Assembly (NCBI GenBank): GCA_003661265.1
Contig: QMVU01000071.1
Span: 1-6,215, forward strand
Source of the DNA: Thermoproteota archaeon
GTDB lineage: Archaea; Korarchaeota; Korarchaeia; Korarchaeales; Korarchaeaceae
Reading direction: 5' to 3'
Length of the DNA: 6,215 bases
The position numbers and the translations under genes are program-made. The notes beneath the pieces were generated by a model. The model saw only the letters and a program-made list of their open reading frames with translations, was not told the DNA's origin and ran no database searches. Numbering within the stretch: position 1 is the stretch's first letter; each line of letters starts with the position of its first letter. Of the stretch, positions 1-4,897 are shown piece after piece.

Positions 1-283
1 CTTCAAGGTACCTACCCTTAGGAACTTCGTCGAGAAATCTGAGACACGAGAATACGATGCCTATCTTCACAGCAGGTTTCACAAATGAGTCCAGTACAAG
101 GATGGAGATCCCCTTTGATATAACAAAAGGGGTCACATACCTATATGGGGTCCATATCGCCATGAAAACCACTGATGCGACTATGGCATGAAGTAAGTGG
201 TCGTCCTTCCTTCGAGAGGAGGATCCAGCACTACTCTGAAATAACGAAGAGCTCTTTCTTCTATCGCTTGAAGCCAATGCCAT
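1..283 (-). CDS. Partial membrane protein, N-terminal part only (unrecognised family)
   Basis: A leftward reading frame opens at ATG 283-281 and stays open to the window edge, giving 94 residues of the N-terminus; the rest lies outside. The first 25 or so residues are rich in serine and arginine (MALASSDRRKSSS...) and should be cytoplasmic. Two hydrophobic stretches follow, roughly residues 31-50 (HAIVASVVFMAIWTPYRYV) and 58-82 (ending KIGIVFSCLRF), each interrupted by a few polar residues, which suggests a multi-pass membrane protein. The start is supported by a purine-rich GAGAGG a few bases upstream and by an AT-rich promoter region. I do not recognise the family. The pattern is faintly like the N-terminus of CPBP/CAAX-type membrane proteases, but no catalytic motif is within view, so this is not a functional call. 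It is transcribed divergently from the small gene at 511. Confidence 0.6.
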   Translation of the reverse strand, partial: MALASSDRRKSSSLFQSSAGSSSRRKDDHLLHAIVASVVFMAIWTPYRYVTPFVISKGISILVLDSFVKPAVKIGIVFSCLRFLDEVPKGRYLE

Positions 284-296
284 TGTTCCTCTCTTA

Positions 297-330
297 AGAA
301 ATAGAAATAAAATGTAAATGTTTAAGATCA
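297..330 (-). promoter_or_regulatory. Candidate promoter and leader of the leftward membrane-protein gene
   Basis: Read on the minus strand, an AT-rich stretch containing CTTAAA (326-321) lies about 40 bases upstream of ATG 283, a position compatible with an archaeal TATA element and a short leader carrying the GAGAGG ribosome-binding sequence (293-288). Two tandem copies of the hexamer ATTTCT (minus strand; AGAAAT on plus at 297-302 and 303-308) sit between the TATA-like element and the start. The TATA match is weak, and other AT-rich hexamers nearby could serve. Confidence 0.3.
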
Positions 331-381
331 CAATTGAAAAGGTCATTAATTCATCTAATCTACAAGTATTAGTTCCCTTAT

Positions 382-408
382 CGGAAAGCCTTTTCCGTCT
401 TTTTTCTG
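382..408 (+). terminator. Terminator-like hairpin with T tract in the divergent intergenic region
   Basis: CGGAAA (382-387) pairs perfectly with TTTCCG (392-397) across a 4-base GCCT loop, and a T-rich run (TCTTTTTTCTG) follows. On the plus strand this resembles an intrinsic terminator or the U-rich end of an archaeal transcript. No rightward gene precedes it inside the window, so it would end either a short unannotated RNA or stray transcription before the 511 gene. The stem is only 6 bp, so it could be fortuitous. Confidence 0.35.
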
Positions 409-462
409 TTTGAAATATTAGCTTAGAAGGGATATAGAGGGCCGTATAACCGGTCTAATGAA

Positions 463-478
463 CAGAAATGTTTATATA
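463..478 (+). promoter_or_regulatory. BRE/TATA promoter of the 99-residue orphan gene
   Basis: TTTATATA (471-478) is a near-ideal archaeal TATA box, preceded by a purine-rich BRE-like CAGAAATG (463-470). Placing transcription start about 26 bases after the TATA centre predicts a start near base 500-502, leaving a leader of about 10 bases before ATG 511. No convincing Shine-Dalgarno sequence fits in it. The predicted start lies inside the palindrome at 483-502. Confidence 0.7.
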
Positions 479-482
479 GAAA

Positions 483-502
483 TTATTTCTAATTAGAAAT
501 AA
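483..502. promoter_or_regulatory. Perfect 20-bp palindrome, candidate operator
   Basis: Bases 483-502 (TTATTTCTAATTAGAAATAA) equal their own reverse complement, with no spacer and no mismatch. The palindrome starts five bases after the TATA box and covers the predicted transcription start of the 511 gene. That is where an archaeal repressor would block RNA polymerase. Its left half also pairs with AGAAAT at 478-483 (AGAAAT-T-ATTTCT), so three half-sites are packed into 478-500. No regulator gene is recognisable next to it. Confidence 0.6.
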
Positions 503-510
503 GAGTAAAA

Positions 511-810
511 ATGATCGCGAAGAGTCTATTGCGACGGGTCTCTAAGGCCAAGGTAGTATACACCATGAAGCTTATGTCCAAGGATCAGCTCGTAGAGAGG
601 ATTAAGAGGTTCCTAAGGCAGCCCTCAAGGTTTGAGTTGCTATTCGTGGGTTCTGTAGAAGGAGGTCCAGATGCCCTAACTCCTTCCGAGAGGTTTGCCA
701 TCTGGCAGAAGATTGGGGAGATAATAGATTTGGCCAGGAAGATGGGCGTTAAAGTCCTGAATCATGGCATAGGGAGGGATGGACGCATATTCTTAGTACT
801 TGGTAAGTGA
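511..810 (+). CDS. Small conserved-looking protein of unknown function (99 residues)
   Basis: I do not recognise this protein. It has a basic N-terminus (residues 1-40, many Arg/Lys, including SKDQLVERIKRFLRQPSRF, likely helical), then a short hydrophobic strand (ELLFVGSVEGG, 43-53), an amphipathic helix around 61-77 and a C-terminal strand ending IFLVLGK. This alternation suggests a small soluble alpha/beta domain. There is no signal peptide, membrane segment or cysteine. Start ATG 511 fits the TATA box at 471; in-frame ATGs at 565 and 574 are alternatives that would drop the basic leader. The gene stands alone with its own promoter, candidate operator and downstream T tract, and precedes the DNA polymerase gene by 170 bp in the same direction. 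Co-transcription is possible but not shown. The basic N-terminus could bind nucleic acid, which is inference only. Confidence 0.7.
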   Translation: MIAKSLLRRVSKAKVVYTMKLMSKDQLVERIKRFLRQPSRFELLFVGSVEGGPDALTPSERFAIWQKIGEIIDLARKMGVKVLNHGIGRDGRIFLVLGK

Positions 811-840
811 TCTCCCCTCCTCATCGTTTGGCTCCTCACT

Positions 841-850
841 GCTTTTTTCA
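841..850 (+). terminator. T-tract candidate terminator after the 99-residue gene
   Basis: A run of six T (843-848) about 30 bases after the TGA stop at 808-810, in a pyrimidine-rich stretch without a clear hairpin. Archaeal RNA polymerase can terminate at T-rich tracts alone, so this is a plausible but weak terminator. The remainder of 811-980 holds no gene I can support. Confidence 0.3.
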
Positions 851-946
851 CCCTCCTTTAGGCTTTAAGAGTAGTATCCACAATGGAATTTATTGATGTC
901 CTTGAGCCTGATCCTCATAGGACCTTAACCCAGGACGAAGGTCATG

Positions 947-980
947 GGAAAATTTAGGGCAACGATTTAAAGGAGCACAT
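947..980 (+). promoter_or_regulatory. Candidate promoter and ribosome-binding site of the polymerase gene
   Basis: Two AT-rich elements precede the polymerase: AAAATTTA (949-956) and TTTAAA (966-971). The first would place transcription start close to GTG 981, the second close to ATG 996, so each start can be read as leaderless. GGAG (972-975) sits five bases before GTG 981, which favours translation from the GTG on a longer transcript. The choice of start is therefore open. Confidence 0.4.
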
Positions 981-3356
981 GTGCCTTTTTATCGAATGAA
1001 ACTGGTTTTCTGGCTCCTAGATATTAACTATGAATTTGCAGATAGTGAACCCGAGATAAGGCTCTGGGGGATATCAGAAGAAGGGAGGAGAGTTTTAGTA
1101 ATCCACAGAGGGTTTTACAGCTACTTTTATGTGGTGCCGAAGCAGGATATGGTTCAGGAGACGATGGAAAAGATTGAGAACATGAGAGGAAGACTTTCAC
1201 AAATAGTTGGAACGGAAATTGTTGAAAGAAAGTATTTCGGAAAGCCCTTAAAGGTCATAAAGGTCGTCTGTAAAGATCCAGCTGTCTTGGAGGACTATGC
1301 CAAGAAGATCTCTAAGCTCGAGCAAGTTGAGAGGTGTTTGGAGTACGATATAAGGTATTCCATGAAGTACATGGTAGACAACGAGGTCTCTCCGTGCAGC
1401 TGGCACGAGCTGGAAGTTGAAGAGGTCAAAGAAGGTCCAAATGCTCAAGTGGACGCTGTTTATCTTGCCAAGGAGGTTCCAAGAAAGGTAGAGAGGGAAA
1501 GTTCTCCAGAGCTCAGAGTATTAGCTTTTTATCCGATATATTACAGCAAGAGAGGTTCTCCAAAGCCGGAGAGAGATCCTGTTATCATGATAGCTACGCT
1601 TAACAGTTCAGGAGAAGCCAAAATTTTCGTCTCAAACGGAGATGACTCAGAGGTCATAAGGGGGTTTACCGAGTACGTGAGGGAGTACGATCCGGATGTA
1701 ATCGTCGGATTTGAGTCCAACCAGAAACACCTGCTCTACCTAAAAGAAAGGTCGAAGACCTTAGGGGTTGATTTCTCGATAACGAGAACGGGAACAGAGA
1801 TACACACAAGCGCTTACGGGCACATCTCAATAACTGGGAGGGCAAACGTGGATCTCTACGATTTCGTTGAGGATATAGCGGCAATAAAGCTGAAGACGTT
1901 AGAGAACGTGGCGGAGTATTTTGGAGTAGAGCGTCCGAGACGGATAAGGGAGTACGAGATCCCCTCCTACTGGGACGATCCCTCGAAAAGGAAGGAGTTG
2001 AAGGAATATGCTGCTGAGTGCTCAAGGAGTATAATGGGGGTAGCCTCTTCCATCTTAGATTTCGCAATTCAGCTATCTGAGCTCGTTGGCATCCCGCTGG
2101 ATCACGTTGGAACTGCCGCGGTTGGCTTTAAGGTGGAATGGTACCTCATAAAGGAAGCTCATAAGAGGGGAGAACTCGTTCCAGAGAGGGTGGAAAGGCC
2201 CTACAGACCATATCCTGGAGCAATTGTCCTTGAACCTAAACCAGGAAGGCACGAGAAGATAGCAGTTCTCGACTTTAAGAGCATGTATCCCAGCATAATG
2301 ATAGCTTACAACGTCTCCCCGGACACATATGTTCCTCCTGAAGAGATTAAGGAGTCAGAGGATTACTACATAGCCCCAGAGGTCAACCATGCCTTCAGAA
2401 AAGAGCCTCCAGGCTTTTACAAGGAGGTTCTGTCCGAGCTTCTCAAGGCAAGGAATCAGATAAGGGAAAAGCTAAAGTCATTGGATCCAGAGAGTCCGGA
2501 GTACAGGGCCTTGGACGCAAGGCAGAAAGCTCTCAAAGTGATAGCCAACGCAAGTTACGGGTACAGCGGCTGGATAGGTGCGAGGTGGTACATAAAACCT
2601 GTTGCTGAGGCCACCACAGCCTGGGGAAGGGCTACCATAAGGCAGACTATCTCTATTGCCAAAGAAATGGGATTAGAGCTAATTTATGGGGACACAGACA
2701 GCATATTCGTCAAGTACGAACCGGACAAGGTTAAGTCCTTCTTGAAGAGCGTAGGAGAAAAGTTGAGGATGGAAATAAAGGTGGACAAGGTATACGAAAG
2801 GGTCATCTTCACCGAGGCCAAGAAGAGATATGCTGGTCTCCTGCCAGACGGAAGGCTTGACGTGGTCGGGCTCGAGGTTGTTAGAGGAGATTGGCCTGAT
2901 GTCGCCAGGAAAGTGCAGAGAAGGGTTTTAGAGATTATGCTGCGCGAAGAGGACTTGGAGAGGGCTAAGCAGGATGCCATCTCCTACGTACGGGAGTTCA
3001 TATCTGAGCTCAGGGAGGGAAAAGTTCCGTACGACGACCTAATAATCTGGAAGGAGATCACAAGGCCTATAGAGGAATATAAGGCTAGAGGAGCCCATAT
3101 AGAGGCTGCAAAGATGATGATAGAGGCGGGATGGGAGCTGGAGCCCGGAGACAAGGTGGGCTTCGTGATCCTCAAGGGAGAGGGAAAGCTTTACCAGAGG
3201 GCCTCGCCCTACTTCATGGCATCCATAGAGGACGTCGACCTAGAATACTACGTGAGAAATCAAGTAATTCCCGCTGCACTTAGGATACTCTCAGTGTTTG
3301 GGGTTAAGGAGGAAGATCTTCTGTCCGAGAGAGAGGGCCTTATGGCGTTCTTGTAG
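981..3356 (+). CDS. Family B DNA polymerase with inactivated 3'-5' exonuclease
   Basis: DNA-dependent DNA polymerase of 791 residues, the usual archaeal family B length (Pfu Pol has 775). The N-terminal domain (about 10-135) and exonuclease domain (about 175-365) are followed by palm, fingers and thumb. Polymerase motifs are intact: YxGA at 411-414; motif A with Asp431 and steric-gate Tyr436 (DFKSMYPSI); motif B Lys519-Gly527 (KVIANASYG); motif C YGDTDS 569-574 with Asp571 and Asp573; KKRY 614-617. The exonuclease motifs are not. Exo I FDIE reads FYPI (183-186), Exo II has Glu245 and His250 instead of Asn and Asp, and Exo III has Cys347 instead of Asp. Proofreading should be absent while synthesis is retained, suggesting lesion bypass, repair, or work beside another replicase. 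The C-terminus (784-791, REGLMAFL) resembles a PCNA-binding motif with its first Gln replaced. GTG 981 has a GGAG site; ATG 996 would give 786 residues and a more usual N-terminus. Known archaeal PolB2 paralogues also carry defective catalytic sites, but subfamily assignment needs a tree. Confidence 0.95.
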   Translation: MPFYRMKLVFWLLDINYEFADSEPEIRLWGISEEGRRVLVIHRGFYSYFYVVPKQDMVQETMEKIENMRGRLSQIVGTEIVERKYFGKPLKVIKVVCKDPAVLEDYAKKISKLEQVERCLEYDIRYSMKYMVDNEVSPCSWHELEVEEVKEGPNAQVDAVYLAKEVPRKVERESSPELRVLAFYPIYYSKRGSPKPERDPVIMIATLNSSGEAKIFVSNGDDSEVIRGFTEYVREYDPDVIVGFESNQKHLLYLKERSKTLGVDFSITRTGTEIHTSAYGHISITGRANVDLYDFVEDIAAIKLKTLENVAEYFGVERPRRIREYEIPSYWDDPSKRKELKEYAAECSRSIMGVASSILDFAIQLSELVGIPLDHVGTAAVGFKVEWYLIKEAHKRGELVPERVERPYRPYPGAIVLEPKPGRHEKIAVLDFKSMYPSIMIAYNVSPDTYVPPEEIKESEDYYIAPEVNHAFRKEPPGFYKEVLSELLKARNQIREKLKSLDPESPEYRALDARQKALKVIANASYGYSGWIGARWYIKPVAEATTAWGRATIRQTISIAKEMGLELIYGDTDSIFVKYEPDKVKSFLKSVGEKLRMEIKVDKVYERVIFTEAKKRYAGLLPDGRLDVVGLEVVRGDWPDVARKVQRRVLEIMLREEDLERAKQDAISYVREFISELREGKVPYDDLIIWKEITRPIEEYKARGAHIEAAKMMIEAGWELEPGDKVGFVILKGEGKLYQRASPYFMASIEDVDLEYYVRNQVIPAALRILSVFGVKEEDLLSEREGLMAFL

Positions 3357-3361
3357 ATAAA

Positions 3362-4204
3362 TCAGCTGGATATCTTAATTCCTAGTAGGATTAGGAGGGC
3401 CCCCAGAACCTCTATAGGGCTCAGAGTCTCCTTAAGAATTAGAAAGGAGAAGAGAGAGGCAAATACTGGTTCAAGCAACAACATGAGGCCGGTGAACTCT
3501 GGAGAGACGGTTTCCTGAGACCTGGCTTGGGCGAAGAACGCGAAGGTTGTGGCGATGACTCCGGTGTACATGACGGCGAGCATCGCTCCTCCCTTGGGCA
3601 ACATCCACCTTTCACCTGCCAAGAGCGAGAAGAGTATTGAGAGGAGGAAGACCGAGACAGATTCCGAGTAGGCTAGCTCTAATGCATCCATCCTCTTGGT
3701 CACTATGTCCACGAGCAGTATCTGAAGGGCCCAGCAGATTGCGCACAGGAAGGTTAGGAAATCGCCCAATGAGATAGCAGTTCCCTTGTACACCCCTGTT
3801 AGAAGAGCAAGGCCTACCATTCCCAAAATTATTCCCAGGACAGCCCTAAAATCTGGCTTCCTCCTGAAGAGAAGGAGTCCAAGAACTGGGACAAGAGGGG
3901 TGTTAAGGCTCGTGATGAAGGCGGAGTTCACTGCAGTAGTGTACTTCAGGCCGGAGACTTGGAAAAGGAAGCCTGAGAAAACGACAACCCCTACAGTCAT
4001 CCCCCTTAGCTCCGGAACAAGCCTCCTACCAGCTAAGATGAGGAGGGGTATGAAGGAAAGTAGAGCAACTCCAAACCTCAAGGACAGGAAGAAGAAGACA
4101 TCGAGGTCGAGTACAGCTATTTTCATCGTGGGAAACGTGCCTCCCCATGCTGCTGCTAGCAGGAAAAGAAGCAATTTTCCTTCGGATGAACTCTCCTCCC
4201 TCAA
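3362..4204 (-). CDS. EamA/DMT-superfamily transporter
   Basis: Integral membrane protein of 280 residues with ten predicted helices in two EamA repeats (about 10-137 and 146-278), the normal length and layout for drug/metabolite transporters, which export or exchange small molecules such as amino acids or metabolites. The first helix has the WGGTFP pattern (20-25). Helix 4 has the family-like NTPLVPVLG (101-109). The last two helices carry the signature LEPVFASLF...KETLSPIEVLGALLILLGI around 244-276. The substrate cannot be read from sequence. The chosen start is TTG 4204; the frame is open upstream to a stop near 4259 without any ATG, and a second TTG codon, ten codons into the frame, right before the first helix, is an alternative. 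It ends 5 bp from the polymerase stop codon (tail to tail) and is divergent from the gene beginning near 4263/4284. AT-rich TATA-like sequence at 4253-4260 could serve both directions. Confidence 0.9.
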   Translation of the reverse strand: MREESSSEGKLLLFLLAAAWGGTFPTMKIAVLDLDVFFFLSLRFGVALLSFIPLLILAGRRLVPELRGMTVGVVVFSGFLFQVSGLKYTTAVNSAFITSLNTPLVPVLGLLLFRRKPDFRAVLGIILGMVGLALLTGVYKGTAISLGDFLTFLCAICWALQILLVDIVTKRMDALELAYSESVSVFLLSILFSLLAGERWMLPKGGAMLAVMYTGVIATTFAFFAQARSQETVSPEFTGLMLLLEPVFASLFSFLILKETLSPIEVLGALLILLGIKISS

Positions 4205-4247
4205 ATCCCTTCCCCATCGCTCTCTATGCCAATGACAGCTAATTCGT

Positions 4248-4266
4248 GCACATTTTAATTATGTGC
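4248..4266. promoter_or_regulatory. Divergent promoter core with inverted repeat
   Basis: GCACAT (4248-4253) and ATGTGC (4261-4266) form a perfect 6-bp inverted repeat around TTTAATT. The AT-rich centre (TTTTAATT, 4253-4260) is TATA-like on both strands. Rightward it lies about 27 bases before ATG 4284, leaderless geometry; leftward it predicts a start near 4230, about 25 bases before TTG 4204. A regulator bound to both arms would cover the TATA element of both genes. The arms are short, so the operator role is inference. Confidence 0.45.
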
Positions 4267-4880
4267 GGTCAATAAAAGGCTGTATGGTGACTAGCAATAA
4301 ATCCAGCCCGGACATAAGAACAAGACCCATGATCTTCTCATCTTGGAGGAAAGTGATGAGCGTGGTTTCCATAATATTGGCTGAGCTGCTGACCCTTTAC
4401 TCCCTCCTCATGCCTTGGTTCTCCATAAAGATGTCCGTTCCGCTAATGGGCATAACTATGAACGGAACGTACGACTTCTTCCTGTTTAACAGGATGAAGA
4501 TCTCAATAGAGGGGCTTCCAGGTGCCTTTGCTGGAGCTATTGCATCGGAAGAGACCATACTCGTTCGCGTGCATCCGTTGTTCTGGTCACCCGTCCTTGG
4601 GCTGGTAGCTGGACTCTGGCCTCTGGTGAGATTGATACGGGAGAAAAGCTATTACAAGCATGCATTGGTCTCAGCAGTTTTGGTGCTTATTATAGCCCTG
4701 GAAATGAAGTTCCTCTCCATAAGGATAGGAAAAAAGGCCCTAAGCCAATTTGTGAGTTTAATGGAATCCGTAGGAGCCAATATCTCCTACTCAAACTCTG
4801 GATCAAACCTCTTCCTCGTTTCCGGGGCCCTTATGCTCATCGGTCAGATTCCAAACCTGTTTAAGGAAAAAACTTCTTGA
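4263..4880 (+). CDS. Four-helix membrane protein of unknown function
   Basis: The frame runs from GTG 4263 (205 residues). ATG 4284 (198 residues) is the better start because it lies about 27 bases downstream of the TATA-like TTTTAATT, the spacing of a leaderless transcript; ATG 4329 is also possible. Predicted helices, numbered from the GTG, are about 31-53, 106-125, 133-152 and 182-200. A roughly 50-residue loop follows helix 1 and holds PWFSI (51-55), a GTYDFFLF stretch (68-75) and an IEGLPGAF stretch (82-89). Helices 3 and 4 are joined by a loop containing GANISYSNSGS. The first helix ending in PW plus a long extracytoplasmic loop recalls small four-helix proteins in general, but I do not recognise a family or any catalytic motif. 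It precedes the MFS transporter by 17 bp and is probably co-transcribed, so an accessory or substrate-related role in that system is possible. Confidence 0.75.
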   Translation: MRSIKGCMVTSNKSSPDIRTRPMIFSSWRKVMSVVSIILAELLTLYSLLMPWFSIKMSVPLMGITMNGTYDFFLFNRMKISIEGLPGAFAGAIASEETILVRVHPLFWSPVLGLVAGLWPLVRLIREKSYYKHALVSAVLVLIIALEMKFLSIRIGKKALSQFVSLMESVGANISYSNSGSNLFLVSGALMLIGQIPNLFKEKTS

Positions 4881-4894
4881 ATTGAAGTGTTTTT
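4867..4894 (+). repeat. AT-rich hairpin spanning the stop codon and the gap to the MFS gene
   Basis: AAAAAACTTC (4867-4876) can pair with GAAGTgTTTTT (4884-4894) around a TTGAATT loop, with one bulged G at 4889. The 3' arm ends in five T, so the structure looks like a weak terminator or attenuator between two genes of one operon. The stem is mostly A-T pairs and would be unstable at high temperature. It overlaps the TGA stop at 4878-4880 and ends three bases before the MFS start codon. Confidence 0.3.
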
Positions 4895-4897
4895 GCT

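Noticed and set aside
449..454. ACCGGT palindrome upstream of the orphan gene
   Set aside because: Only six bases and isolated, so not distinguishable from chance.
890..915. Possible C/D box small RNA (TTGATGT followed by CTGA)
   Set aside because: The C-box match is imperfect and no paired C'/D' boxes with suitable spacing are present.
883..957. 24-codon open frame (begins MEFIDVLEPDP) between the orphan gene and the polymerase
   Set aside because: Too short, with no ribosome-binding site or properly spaced TATA box, and no recognisable similarity; it probably arises by chance.
1666..2067. 133-codon leftward open frame inside the polymerase
   Set aside because: Antisense to a well-supported coding region; the translation is dominated by Ser, Arg and Pro and has no promoter of its own.
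981..3356. Polymerase as a pseudogene
   Set aside because: The frame is uninterrupted, of family-typical length, and all polymerase motifs are preserved; only exonuclease residues changed, which does not look like general decay.
4026..4217. Leftward frame starting with ATG 4217 just upstream of the EamA start
   Set aside because: It has a better start codon than the TTG of the transporter but is in another frame and carries no hydrophobic helices; the EamA frame is clearly the coding one.
3786..4235. 149-codon rightward open frame
   Set aside because: It lies almost wholly antisense to the EamA transporter. Its product is rich in Arg, Lys, Pro and Thr and shows no domain pattern, as expected of a complementary-strand shadow.
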